A stretch of 64,000 nt of DNA from contig DAIODP010000001.1 in the NCBI GenBank assembly GCA_036746695.1, positions 1-64,000 on the forward strand. Reading direction: 5' to 3'. Shown here in pieces: positions 31,373 through 39,606 of this stretch; the first letter of the stretch is position 1; each line of letters begins with the position of its first letter. Source of the DNA: UBA3006 sp036746695. GTDB lineage: Bacteria > Actinomycetota > Acidimicrobiia > Acidimicrobiales > Ilumatobacteraceae. The notes under the pieces were generated by a model, which saw only the letters and a list, made by a program, of their open reading frames with translations, ran no database searches and was not told the origin of the DNA. Made by a program: the position numbers and the translations under genes.

Positions 31373-31969
31373 GTGGATGATGTTGAAAAGGGCCCAAAAG
31401 GGATTGCGACCCTTCCTAATTTGATCACAATGGTGCGCCTTCTGATGCTGCCTGTGTTCGTGGTGATGCTTCTTGTCAACGAGCAGCGGGCCGGCGCAGC
31501 ATTGCTGCTGGGCGTACTCGGCATGACCGATTGGGTTGATGGATGGGTTGCGCGAACATTTAATCAGACATCGCAATTTGGCATTGTTTTCGACCCTTTC
31601 GTTGATCGCGCCTTATTTGTTGTTGGAACGGGTTCGGTGTTGATGGATGGTGGCGTGCCGGTCTGGTTTTGTGTGTCAATTTTGTTTCGGGAAGTGTTTG
31701 TTGGACTAATGATGCTGGCGGGGACAATGTTTGGAATGAAGCGCTTTGCAGTGAGCATCTGGGGTAAGCGCTACACGTTTCTGCTCATGACTTCCGTCCC
31801 GTTGCTGCTGCTGGGCGCCAGTACACATGTAACGGCCGATGCGGCTCGGGTTGGTGGTTGGTTATTAGGTATACCCGGGCTCATTATGAGCTACATCGTG
31901 GGGGTTTTGTATATACCAGTAGTGCTGCAGAATGTTCGTGCGGGCAGAGCCGAGCGAGCACTACCGTAG
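31373..31969 (+). CDS. CDP-alcohol phosphatidyltransferase (PgsA-like)
   Basis: 198 residues, membrane enzyme. The CDP-alcohol motif D-G-x2-A-R-x8-G-x3-D-x3-D is complete in DWVDGWVARTFNQTSQFG followed by IVFDPFVDR. Five or so hydrophobic segments. It makes phosphatidylglycerophosphate or another phospholipid from CDP-diacylglycerol; which alcohol cannot be decided. Precedes the FHA gene by six bases. Confidence 0.9.
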   Translation: MDDVEKGPKGIATLPNLITMVRLLMLPVFVVMLLVNEQRAGAALLLGVLGMTDWVDGWVARTFNQTSQFGIVFDPFVDRALFVVGTGSVLMDGGVPVWFCVSILFREVFVGLMMLAGTMFGMKRFAVSIWGKRYTFLLMTSVPLLLLGASTHVTADAARVGGWLLGIPGLIMSYIVGVLYIPVVLQNVRAGRAERALP

Positions 31970-31974
31970 GGACT

Positions 31975-32460
31975 ATGGCCTACGTATTTTGCAATCAGTG
32001 CGGGCATCGCAATCCCCCTCACTCGGGCTTTTGCTCGGCCTGTGGCTCTGTGCTTGACCATCCTTCCGAACGCACAATCGTGCTCAGTGCCATCGACCCA
32101 CTGCAGGATGCCCCAGGTAGCGGTGACAATGTGCGGGTTGTATTGGACGAAGCCACTCGGGGGAGAGGGGTTCTCGTGATGAGATCGGGCGCTTATTCGG
32201 GTGATCGATATTTGCTGCAGCCCGATGTCTCCACGATCGGAAGGCATCCGGACAGTGTGGTGTGTTTGGATGATGTCACGGTTTCCCGCAGGCATGCGGA
32301 GGTTCAATGTACAGATGGCGTCTATTCGGTGATTGATCTTGGTTCTTTGAATGGAACATATGTCAATCAGGTTCGGATCGATGAAGGAACGCTCGGGCAC
32401 GGAGACGAACTGCAGATAGGCAAATATCGAATGGTCTTTTTTGATGGTTCCCAGGCTTAG
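31975..32460 (+). CDS. Zinc-ribbon/FHA-domain protein, GarA-like
   Basis: 161 residues from ATG 31975 (TACCGT seven bases upstream). N-terminal zinc ribbon Cys6, Cys9, Cys20, Cys23; C-terminal FHA domain (residues about 78-155) with phosphothreonine-binding GR (89-90), SRRH (104-107) and NG (126-127). The order FHA-MerR-DUF151-MerR equals Rv1827 (garA)-Rv1828-Rv1829-Rv1830. GarA controls 2-oxoglutarate enzymes and carries an ETT phosphorylation motif; here that N-terminal motif is not seen and a zinc ribbon takes its place. Confidence 0.9.
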   Translation: MAYVFCNQCGHRNPPHSGFCSACGSVLDHPSERTIVLSAIDPLQDAPGSGDNVRVVLDEATRGRGVLVMRSGAYSGDRYLLQPDVSTIGRHPDSVVCLDDVTVSRRHAEVQCTDGVYSVIDLGSLNGTYVNQVRIDEGTLGHGDELQIGKYRMVFFDGSQA

Positions 32461-32505
32461 ACGGTCGTTTTCTTTTAGCCGACCTCATCGTGGCACACTG
32501 GTTGC

Positions 32506-33282
32506 GTGCTAATGGATGAGAAGAACTATTTGTCCATCGGAGAAGTGCTTGGTTTGCTGTTGGACGAATTTCCAGATGTGACTATTTCCAAAATCAGGTT
32601 TCTTGAAAGCCAGGGATTGATTGAACCCGAACGAACACCATCTGGCTACCGTAAATTCAGCAGGCAAGAAATTGATCGGCTTCGATTCATACTTCGCGAA
32701 CAACGTGAGAATTATCTGCCGTTGAAAGTTATTCGAAATCGTCTCGAAGGGGACACGAGCGACGGAATGATTCGTCCGTACGAAGACACAAACCCCAAGG
32801 GCATTCGGAACGTGACTCCGGCTTCGCACCCTGCAGCAAGTAAGTCCATCCAGCAGGCGCCGACCAAGGCTCGTGGTCGACAGGCCGAGCGTGACAACAC
32901 GACTTCGCTCAATCGTGACGAACTGCTGCAAGAAGCGACAATCGATGAGGCTGTGCTGAAGCAATTGGTTGCTGCTGGCCTTGTCACACCTAGAACCGTT
33001 GGCGATATGGAAATGTTTAGCGTGCTCGATAGAGAAATCGTCGAGGTTGGGGCCAAGTTCGTTGAACTTGGAATCGACGTCCGACACCTCAAGGCGTGGA
33101 AGCATTCGGCCGAGCGCGAAATGGCTTTGTTCGAACAAAGGATCATCCCATTTTTGCGCCAAAGAAACCCGGCCGCAAGAGAACAGGCAATGGAGTTGCT
33201 CAACGATCTCATCGAATTGGGCGAACAACTTCGTGCATCGTTGATAGCAGCGGCAGCGAAGCCGTATGTAGAAGGTCGGTAG
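32506..33282 (+). CDS. MerR-family regulator, FtsR/Rv1828-like
   Basis: 258 residues. N-terminal MerR winged helix (LSIGEVLGLLLDEFPDVTIS then KIRFLESQGLIEPERTPSGY and RKFSRQEIDRLRFILREQ), a polar linker, and a second domain (residues 130-258) with DEAVLKQLVAAGLVTP. In Corynebacterium the homologue FtsR activates ftsZ. Start GTG 32506 (CACACT six bases before) or ATG 32512. Confidence 0.9.
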   Translation: MLMDEKNYLSIGEVLGLLLDEFPDVTISKIRFLESQGLIEPERTPSGYRKFSRQEIDRLRFILREQRENYLPLKVIRNRLEGDTSDGMIRPYEDTNPKGIRNVTPASHPAASKSIQQAPTKARGRQAERDNTTSLNRDELLQEATIDEAVLKQLVAAGLVTPRTVGDMEMFSVLDREIVEVGAKFVELGIDVRHLKAWKHSAEREMALFEQRIIPFLRQRNPAAREQAMELLNDLIELGEQLRASLIAAAAKPYVEGR

Positions 33283-33289
33283 CGGTTGC

Positions 33290-33295
33290 TACGAT
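33290..33295 (+). promoter_or_regulatory. -10 hexamer of a leaderless start (DUF151 gene)
   Basis: TACGAT, six bases before the ATG at 33302, within the 19-base gap after the MerR gene: the DUF151 gene has its own promoter although it lies in a same-strand cluster. Confidence 0.6.
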
Positions 33296-33301
33296 TCGCT
33301 C

Positions 33302-33793
33302 ATGCTTGTTGAACTTAATCTTGTTGGAGTTCGGCTTGAAGTTCCGTCAAATGTTCCTGTCTTGATGTTGAAAGAATCAGAAGGCAAGATGCGTGAACTT
33401 CCGATCTTTATTGGAGGCCCAGAAGCATCGGCAATTCATTACGCGTTAGAGGGCATAGTTCCTGAACGGCCGCTTACGCACGACCTGTTGGTGTCCGTGG
33501 TGTCCGAAATGGGTGGAACCATTGAAAAAATTGTGTTAACAGATGTAGTCGAGCACACGTACTTCGCCGAGATTGAGATCGCCGTAAAGGGATCCACCAA
33601 TCGAATATCGGCGCGTCCATCGGATGCGGTTGCCATTGCTGTTCGTGTAGGCGCCCCGATTTACGCCGAATCTGCCTTGATGGATGCGGCTGCAAAAGCG
33701 CCACCAGTAGTACAGCCAGACGATGAAGAGGGGATACTGGACGATTTCCGCCAGTTCATCAACAGCATCAACCCCGAGGATTTCCAGGGCTAG
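33302..33793 (+). CDS. Bifunctional nuclease family protein (DUF151)
   Basis: 163 residues. LPIFIGGPEASAIHYALEG and the ISARPSDAVAIAVRVGAPIY block are the DUF151 core; the C-terminal acidic stretch (DDEEGILDDFRQFINSI) is a short UVR-like or tail segment. Rv1829 equivalent. Nuclease activity has been reported for plant members; the bacterial role is unclear. Confidence 0.92.
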   Translation: MLVELNLVGVRLEVPSNVPVLMLKESEGKMRELPIFIGGPEASAIHYALEGIVPERPLTHDLLVSVVSEMGGTIEKIVLTDVVEHTYFAEIEIAVKGSTNRISARPSDAVAIAVRVGAPIYAESALMDAAAKAPPVVQPDDEEGILDDFRQFINSINPEDFQG

Positions 33794-33813
33794 GCAACGA
33801 CGGATCTTGGGCT

Positions 33814-33819
33814 TAGCCT
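33814..33819 (+). promoter_or_regulatory. -10 hexamer of a leaderless start (second MerR gene)
   Basis: TAGCCT, six bases before the ATG at 33826. Confidence 0.6.
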
Positions 33820-33825
33820 AAAGAT

Positions 33826-34287
33826 ATGGATCAGGGTTATAGCGGTTCGCAAGCAGCCGAGGTTGTTGGGATCACCTACCGGCAACTCGACTATTGGGCC
33901 AGAACCGATTTGATCCGCCCGTCTTCCTGCGACGCGAAGGGCAGTGGAACTCGAAGGGTGTACAACTACCGAAACCTATTGGAGCTTCGCGTTATTAAGA
34001 ACCTTCTCGATGCTGGCATCAAACTCGAATCGGTCCGTGAAGTTTTTCGTTACTTGCGAGATCACGTTGACACCGAGATAACAGCCGCGCACATTGTTAT
34101 CAGTGGTCAATCGGTTGTGTTGTGCCAGGGTGACCAATTGGTTGACGTCATGCGTGGCGGTCAGGGAGTGTTGAACGTGCTTCCTTTGGCAGGAGTGAAA
34201 GAACAAGTTGACTCACGAATTGTTCTTATGAGTAACGCAGCACTTCAGCCCCAGATAGGGCAGCCGAACCGCCCGATAGCGCTTTAA
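33826..34287 (+). CDS. MerR-family regulator, Rv1830-like
   Basis: 153 residues. Helix-turn-helix GYSGSQAAEVVGITYRQLDY then WARTDLIRPSSCDAKGSGTR; C-terminal effector/dimer part with IVISGQSVVLCQGDQLVDVMRGGQGVLNV. Closes the conserved garA-type cluster. Stop overlaps the converging small gene by TTAA. Confidence 0.9.
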   Translation: MDQGYSGSQAAEVVGITYRQLDYWARTDLIRPSSCDAKGSGTRRVYNYRNLLELRVIKNLLDAGIKLESVREVFRYLRDHVDTEITAAHIVISGQSVVLCQGDQLVDVMRGGQGVLNVLPLAGVKEQVDSRIVLMSNAALQPQIGQPNRPIAL

Positions 34288-34670
34288 TTTTCGCTGGTTG
34301 GATTTTTATTCGGTCCAGTCTGAGGCAGGAACGAAAGCAGTGGCCCGAGGCGTTTTGTCAATTCGTTTAACGCACCGCTGATATCCGCAAGCTTGGATGT
34401 TGCTGATAGCGCGCCGTTGATGTGCGGGGCAATTTGACGAACTGGTCCTTCTATGTCGTCGAGTAAACGATTGACCCGTGTTGCCACTTGATTCAAATTG
34501 TCCATTGATTGCACGAACAGTTCCATGCTCGCAATCAGTGCCTCTACGGTTCGTTTTGCCTGGTCGACAGCTTTCGCTCCATTGACGAGCGGGTTGAGCG
34601 CGTTGACAAGGTTGAGCAGATCGTCCAGGCCGTTTGGCTGCTGTGTGGCCCCATTTGTGGTTTCGCTCAT
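34284..34670 (-). CDS. Small amphipathic-helix protein, unknown
   Basis: 128 residues from ATG 34670 (TACTCT six bases upstream on the minus strand). Almost entirely helical heptad-like sequence (LDDLLNLVNALNPLVNGAKA, VEALIASMELFVQSMDNLNQ) with no membrane segment, like a phasin or a coiled-coil partner. Not recognised; no function is assigned. Confidence 0.6.
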   Translation of the reverse strand: MSETTNGATQQPNGLDDLLNLVNALNPLVNGAKAVDQAKRTVEALIASMELFVQSMDNLNQVATRVNRLLDDIEGPVRQIAPHINGALSATSKLADISGALNELTKRLGPLLSFLPQTGPNKNPTSEN

Positions 34671-34728
34671 GGGGCAAGAGTAGTGGGGAAGTGGCTGCTC
34701 GGCCTTTATGTCATGACGGAATAGGGCA

Positions 34729-36000
34729 TCATTGCAAGGTGCCGTATTGGCCGACGTTTCCCGTGGTGCCACTTCTCAACACCTCAGCCGTGGCCCAGTC
34801 CAAGTCGTCGATGAACTGTTCAATGACACTTTCATGAACCGCGTTCACGGTGCAGTGCAACGAGTCGGGAGGGGTTTGCCGATCGACATACCATCCCTTT
34901 TCCCAAAGCAGATCGGCGATTGCGAATACATCCAAACTCTTGGCATCGTGCGCTCCGAAGGACAACAACAGGGCGTCTGGCTCGGCGCGAAGTTGCAGTG
35001 ATGAGTGGTTGCGAAGATGATCGGCGAGTCGTGAAGTTGCTACCAATGCTTGTTGCGTGAGTTTGCTGTATCCGTCATCGCCTAAATGATTCATCACCGC
35101 CCAGGCTGCTGCTATCGGGCCTCCAGACTTTGTTCCCAACATTCCAGATGATGCGTACATGCCGCCCAGCCAGTCATCGGTAATAAAACCTTGGAACGAA
35201 CGCAGCCTTTTGTTCGCGTACATGATCACGGAGGAGCCTTTTGATGTGTATCCAAATTTATGTAGATCAACAGACATCGAAGTCACGCCGGGTACTCGAA
35301 AATTCCAGGAAGGTATGTTTCGGCCTAAGCGTTCGAGATAGGCGAGCGATACGCCACCCATGCACGCGTCAACGTGACAGTTGATTCCCAGTTCCAGCGC
35401 AAGTGCAGCCACGGAAGGAACGTCGTCGATTACGCCCTGCGGATATTGCGGGGCAGAGCAAGCAACCATGATGGTATTTTCATCAATTGCGCTACGCATT
35501 ACCTCTACGTCTGCCCTCCAGTCGGACTTAACTGCGGTGCGACGAAGTTCAATACCGAAGTAGGCGCCTGCCTTGGCGAAGGCAGCATGAGCCGAACTGG
35601 GTAGGACGACGTTGGGGCGGGAAATACCACGATCCTGGGCGAACTGGTCGCGAGCAGCCTTGAGAGCCATCAGGATGCTCTCGGTTCCGCCGCTGGTGAA
35701 GTATCCAGCCGAATTACTGTCGACACCCAGCCATAGGGATGCAAAATCAAGCACTTCGGCCTGCATTCGTCGAAGGCTGGGGAATGCCGCGGTGTTTAGC
35801 GCGTTGTCGCCAGCACAGCGTTTGTAAGCGTCCTCAGCGAGTGCTTGCACCTCTGGGCCAGCAAAGTACGCAAGCGAAAATGCTCGTCCATCACGCCACC
35901 GAACATCGCCGTTACGCAGTTCGTCTAAGCGTTTCAGAACTTCGGGTGACGATTGACCTTGTACAGGCAGAACGGTGGGTGATCGTTGTTCAGAAGCCAT
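34729..36000 (-). CDS. PLP-dependent group II decarboxylase / sphingosine-phosphate lyase-like protein
   Basis: 423 residues. AGYFTSGGTESILMALKAARD (cofactor region), HVDACMGGVSLAYLERLG (Asp pairing with the pyridine N) and SVDLHKFGYTSKGSSVIMY with the PLP lysine in HKFGY. The closest family by these motifs is sphinganine-1-phosphate lyase/glutamate-tyrosine decarboxylase. The substrate in this organism is unknown. ATG at 36000; the promoter is further upstream (AT-rich 36005-36040). Confidence 0.85.
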   Translation of the reverse strand: MASEQRSPTVLPVQGQSSPEVLKRLDELRNGDVRWRDGRAFSLAYFAGPEVQALAEDAYKRCAGDNALNTAAFPSLRRMQAEVLDFASLWLGVDSNSAGYFTSGGTESILMALKAARDQFAQDRGISRPNVVLPSSAHAAFAKAGAYFGIELRRTAVKSDWRADVEVMRSAIDENTIMVACSAPQYPQGVIDDVPSVAALALELGINCHVDACMGGVSLAYLERLGRNIPSWNFRVPGVTSMSVDLHKFGYTSKGSSVIMYANKRLRSFQGFITDDWLGGMYASSGMLGTKSGGPIAAAWAVMNHLGDDGYSKLTQQALVATSRLADHLRNHSSLQLRAEPDALLLSFGAHDAKSLDVFAIADLLWEKGWYVDRQTPPDSLHCTVNAVHESVIEQFIDDLDWATAEVLRSGTTGNVGQYGTLQ

Positions 36001-36037
36001 ATGTTTGTTGAAGTATCCTAACTTTACATAACTATCA

Positions 36038-36457
36038 TTATGGGCGAGGTATGCCAGAAGGAGATGTCCGGCTGGGCGTCAATTGCTCTTCGGTTAAAGG
36101 CTTTGCGGCCGCCAGCAGCCAAACCAAAGCTGCCTTGAAATCTCGCGACGTTGGGTCGATGGACGGGTCTAGGTCATGTTCCACATCGTGGATTGCGCAC
36201 TGCAGTACATAGATCTGGTCTCGAAGGGTATCGAGTTGGCTTCGGGTCATTACCAATTCGTCCTCGCTTAACGCAAGCTCGCTGGCTCGCTGCCTGGCGA
36301 CCCAGTCCCATTGGCGACATGACTGAGAACAGAATCTACGTGGCCTACCGGCACCCACAGTGCGCTGCATTGGCATTCTGCACCACGAGCACCTGAAAGC
36401 ACCAGCAGGCAACGTTGGGCTTTGCGTGTTTTCCAACGAACTACGCAATTTCGTCAT
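36038..36457 (-). CDS. Zinc-finger protein with coiled coil, unknown
   Basis: 139 residues. Residues 22-47 (CSWCRMPMQ..RFCSQSCRQWDW) form a C-x2-C...C-x3-C zinc finger followed by an Arg-rich helix, then a predicted coiled coil (about 60-90). Similar small GRPRRFCS-type proteins are common in Actinobacteria and are unannotated. ATG at 36457; TACCTT six bases upstream (minus). Confidence 0.65.
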   Translation of the reverse strand: MTKLRSSLENTQSPTLPAGAFRCSWCRMPMQRTVGAGRPRRFCSQSCRQWDWVARQRASELALSEDELVMTRSQLDTLRDQIYVLQCAIHDVEHDLDPSIDPTSRDFKAALVWLLAAAKPLTEEQLTPSRTSPSGIPRP

Positions 36458-36515
36458 GACAAAAAGGTAGTCACTGCATGAGTATCAATGGTGGATTTGC
36501 TTCCATACTGAATAC
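36458..36515. promoter_or_regulatory. Divergent leaderless promoters, zinc-finger gene / threonine aldolase
   Basis: TACCTT (36469-36464, minus) and CATACT (36504-36509, plus), each six bases before an ATG. Confidence 0.5.
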
Positions 36516-37577
36516 ATGGCTCTTCCACAGGCTCCGGCGCGACGATTCGCAAGTGACAACGCAGCAGGGGCTCACCCCGCGGTGATGGAAGCACTCCTCC
36601 GCTGCAATGAAGGCCACCAATTGGCCTACGGCGCTGATGAATACACGCTCCGCGCGGAAGCAGCATTCAACGAACTGTTCAACCAAGACGTGGTGACGAG
36701 GTTCGTGTATGGCGGTACGGGCGCAAATGTGTTTGCACTTGCGTGCATGTTGCAACCCGCGCAAGCAGTTGTCTGTACAGATTGGTCGCATATCTCTATC
36801 GACGAGACTGGTGCGCCCGAGCGACTGCTTGGTGCGAAGCTCATCGACCTACAAAGCCCGAACGCAAAGTTGGTGCCTGAACAGATTCGCAGTCAAGCGC
36901 ATCTGATTGGTAGTGAGCATCACGTGCAGCCCGGTGTTGTCTCACTTACTCAAGCCACCGAACTCGGGACGCTGTATACGCCTGATGAAGTGAAAGAGAT
37001 ATGCAATGTCGCCCACGAAATGGGAATGCTTGTCCACATGGACGGGGCTCGCATTGCACACGCGACAGCGGCGCTTGGTGGAACACGATCCTCACTCCGT
37101 GCGTTTACTTGCGACGCAGGCGTGGATGTATTGACATTCGGAGGGATGAAGGCCGGCGGCGTCTTTGGCGAGGCAGTTATCTTTTTCAATCGTCCGCTCG
37201 CCGAACGTTCGAAGTACATTCGAAAACAGTTGACTCAACTGCATTCGAAGATGCGTTTCATTTCGGCGCAGTATTTAGCGCTACTTGACAACGATTTGTT
37301 CATCACGCTCGGAGCACAATCCAACTTGGGCGCAGCCCGTTTGTACGAAAAATTGCACCACATCGATTCGCTCAATCTGAACACACCGCCAGCGGTGAAC
37401 AGCCTCTTCCCCACCTTGAGTCGTACAGATAAACAAGCGCTACAGGAGTGGTCATTTTTCTGGGATTGGGATGAAAAGGTTGGCCAAGTCCGTTGGATGA
37501 CTGGTTGGGATGTCACTGACGCCGATGTAGATCAATTCGCTTCTGGGGTTAAGGATCAACTGAATAAGGGTGCTTAG
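36516..37577 (+). CDS. Low-specificity L-threonine aldolase-like PLP enzyme
   Basis: 353 residues. Aspartate aminotransferase fold type I; FASDNAAGAHPAVMEAL at the start, VYGGTGANVFAL (cofactor loop), MLVHMDGARIAHA (Asp) and the PLP lysine in LTFGGMKAGGVFGEAVIFF. Cleaves L-threonine or related beta-hydroxy amino acids to glycine and an aldehyde. ATG 36516. Confidence 0.9.
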   Translation: MALPQAPARRFASDNAAGAHPAVMEALLRCNEGHQLAYGADEYTLRAEAAFNELFNQDVVTRFVYGGTGANVFALACMLQPAQAVVCTDWSHISIDETGAPERLLGAKLIDLQSPNAKLVPEQIRSQAHLIGSEHHVQPGVVSLTQATELGTLYTPDEVKEICNVAHEMGMLVHMDGARIAHATAALGGTRSSLRAFTCDAGVDVLTFGGMKAGGVFGEAVIFFNRPLAERSKYIRKQLTQLHSKMRFISAQYLALLDNDLFITLGAQSNLGAARLYEKLHHIDSLNLNTPPAVNSLFPTLSRTDKQALQEWSFFWDWDEKVGQVRWMTGWDVTDADVDQFASGVKDQLNKGA

Positions 37578-37584
37578 GGCTTAA

Positions 37585-37613
37585 TTGACCGATTGATTAG
37601 TTTCCGCTACAGT
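37585..37613 (+). promoter_or_regulatory. Sigma70-type promoter ahead of whiB
   Basis: TTGACC (37585-37590), 17-base spacer, TACAGT (37608-37613). The start codon is 40 bases further, so this gene has a real leader, unlike its neighbours. Confidence 0.65.
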
Positions 37614-37652
37614 CCCGTTTGTCCTGTTGGGGGCAATTGGAGCGGGGGCTTT

Positions 37653-37955
37653 ATGGCAGCAGTTGATTTCTACTCACGGCGTGAGCAAACCGACGACGCG
37701 TGGATGAACGTTGCGGCGTGTCGTGGATTGACCGAAATCTTCTTCCCTCCTATCGCAGAACGTCCGCAGTCGCGTTTGCGTCGCGAGGCAATGGCTCGCA
37801 CAGTGTGCGCAGAATGTGCAGTACTCGAAACCTGCAAAACCTTTGCCCGAGAAAATCATGAGTATGGTTTTTGGGGTGGGGAAACTGAAGAGGAACGTCA
37901 TGAAGCCGGCTACCGGCTCATCGCCCCAATCGGAGTTCGCAACGTCAATCGCTAG
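37653..37955 (+). CDS. WhiB-family iron-sulfur transcriptional regulator
   Basis: 100 residues from ATG 37653 (GAGCGGGGGC upstream). The four cluster ligands are Cys23, Cys52, Cys55 and Cys61 (C-x28-C-x2-C-x5-C); the turn GFWGG (72-76) stands for the usual G[IV]WGG, followed by TEEER. WhiB proteins are restricted to Actinobacteria and their phages. The basic C-terminal tail is short. Overlaps the next gene by 56 bases. Confidence 0.93.
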   Translation: MAAVDFYSRREQTDDAWMNVAACRGLTEIFFPPIAERPQSRLRREAMARTVCAECAVLETCKTFARENHEYGFWGGETEEERHEAGYRLIAPIGVRNVNR

Positions 37956-39012
37956 CTCTAAACGCGTAGCTAACGACGCGCAATACATAGTTCGTGCTGC
38001 TTGGCTCGATTATGGCGATGTGCGTCAGATCATTGCAGTTGATGAAGTCAGTGCTCACGTTTCAACCAATCGTGTTTTTCGCGCAACACTCGACGACGGT
38101 TCTCAGGTGGTCTGCAAGGTTTCGTCTTACGGTTCATACTTCTTGTTCGTCGAAGATCACGATCGATTGTTTAAATGCCAACGGCTATTGGCAAATACCC
38201 GTTGGTCTCAATTTCTTGCAACGATTCTGAGCAAGGATGGTCGTGTTTATACGTGGTACGACGAAAGCTGCTGGGCTGTTTTCTATGTGGATGTAGAGCG
38301 AGGTGAGCAACTGCCAAAGATCCTTACTGACGATGATGTACGCAAACTAGCCACCGAAATCGCCGAATTTCATCAAGCATGCAGTTCGATCGCGCCCCAA
38401 TTGGCCCCAACGTCAAATTCGATTAAGGGCGATGCAATCCATTTTCTAGATCAGCTTGAGCAAACCAAGTCAAGCGAAGTATTCGGGCTTTCGCAGGCGG
38501 ATATTGCAACCGTCAGGCGAAGCACCCACCAATTCCTGGTGGAACTTGAAAACATCACGTTTGATGACTGGCCGAAGATTCCCATCTTGTTGGATTGGAA
38601 CCTCGGAAATTTTTCGGTTCAACGAGACACTTCAAACGGTTTTCAATTGATGAGCCGCTGGGACTATGACTGGTTTCGCATCGATACACGATTGCTGGAT
38701 TTCTACTTCTTTTCCAGAGTGAGTTCTAAGACTGGCGACAAGACCAGTTTTACCTATTCTCCGCACACGCTTCTCGAACCTAAGTTTCTCATATTTCTCA
38801 AGTCGTATCATTCAGTAAACCCACTCAGCGAAGCAGAATTGCGTTTTCTTCCCTTCGCCTACCGTTTTTTCATCTTGAACTATGTCATCCGAGACGGATC
38901 AAAGTTCTTCAGAACGGACTTGAGCGCTCAATTCAAACAGGAAGCTGCACGAATCTATCTTCCACAACTCGATGATTTTGACGCCGAACCACTGCTCGTC
39001 ATTCTTGACTAA
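37900..39012 (+). CDS. APH/choline-kinase-fold phosphotransferase-like protein
   Basis: 370 residues from ATG 37900 (GAGGAACGTC upstream), starting inside whiB in another frame. N-lobe VFRATLDDGSQVVCKVSSYG with the ATP lysine; catalytic loop ILLDWNLGNFSV near residue 230 where N-x4-N-like residues stand for the HxDxxxxN loop (the usual first Asp/His are changed: LDWN), and SRWDYDWFRIDTRLLDFYFF for the metal site. Whether it is active is open. Coupled to whiB. Confidence 0.7.
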   Translation: MKPATGSSPQSEFATSIASSKRVANDAQYIVRAAWLDYGDVRQIIAVDEVSAHVSTNRVFRATLDDGSQVVCKVSSYGSYFLFVEDHDRLFKCQRLLANTRWSQFLATILSKDGRVYTWYDESCWAVFYVDVERGEQLPKILTDDDVRKLATEIAEFHQACSSIAPQLAPTSNSIKGDAIHFLDQLEQTKSSEVFGLSQADIATVRRSTHQFLVELENITFDDWPKIPILLDWNLGNFSVQRDTSNGFQLMSRWDYDWFRIDTRLLDFYFFSRVSSKTGDKTSFTYSPHTLLEPKFLIFLKSYHSVNPLSEAELRFLPFAYRFFILNYVIRDGSKFFRTDLSAQFKQEAARIYLPQLDDFDAEPLLVILD

Positions 39013-39530
39013 TCCGCTATTTTTCGCATTTCTTTCGCGAACCTTTTGCCTTTGTCGACATAGATCGCCGCGCCCAATGCAATCTCATCGGCTCGTGCCC
39101 GACCCTCTTTAATTACGGCAGGCGTGCCTACCGCTAGCGCACCTGGAGGGATGACAGTGTCGTTGAGTACTACGGCATTGGCGGCGACAATTGCACCCGT
39201 GCCTACGCGGACTCGATGTAAAACGATGGCACCCGAAGACACTTGTGATCCGTTTTCGATCGTGCATGCTTCTAGATGCACGATATGACCGATGACGCAA
39301 TCGTCCCCAACGGTCGTGCCGTCCATTGGTGTTGTATGAATAACCGTGTTGTCTTGAATGCTGGTTCGGGCACCAATCTTGATAAATCCGTCGTCTCCGC
39401 GCAGTACGGCGCCTGCCCAAATGGTGGACTCGCTACCGATTTCTACAGATCCAATGATCACGGCATCCGGGTGGACGAATGCCGATTTGTGAATGACGGG
39501 AACACGATCGCCAAATGCGTAGATTGCCAT
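39009..39530 (-). CDS. Gamma-carbonic-anhydrase-fold protein (hexapeptide repeat)
   Basis: 173 residues from ATG 39530 (TACGGT seven bases upstream), the frame being open 11 residues further. Left-handed beta-helix repeats (SEIGS-type: GSVEIGSESTIWAGAVLRGD); histidines in VIHTTPMDG and VIGHIVHLEA sit where Cam/PaaY-type enzymes bind zinc. Carbonic anhydrase or an acyltransferase-like role; the family is often annotated as either. CTAA stop overlap with the kinase-like gene. Confidence 0.85.
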   Translation of the reverse strand: MAIYAFGDRVPVIHKSAFVHPDAVIIGSVEIGSESTIWAGAVLRGDDGFIKIGARTSIQDNTVIHTTPMDGTTVGDDCVIGHIVHLEACTIENGSQVSSGAIVLHRVRVGTGAIVAANAVVLNDTVIPPGALAVGTPAVIKEGRARADEIALGAAIYVDKGKRFAKEMRKIAD

Positions 39531-39606
39531 GCGTAAGACCGTAGTTCGTTGCGAATATCCCATAAGGCATTGGAGTTACAGCACAGCGCCAGTACCGTAG
39601 AGCCCC

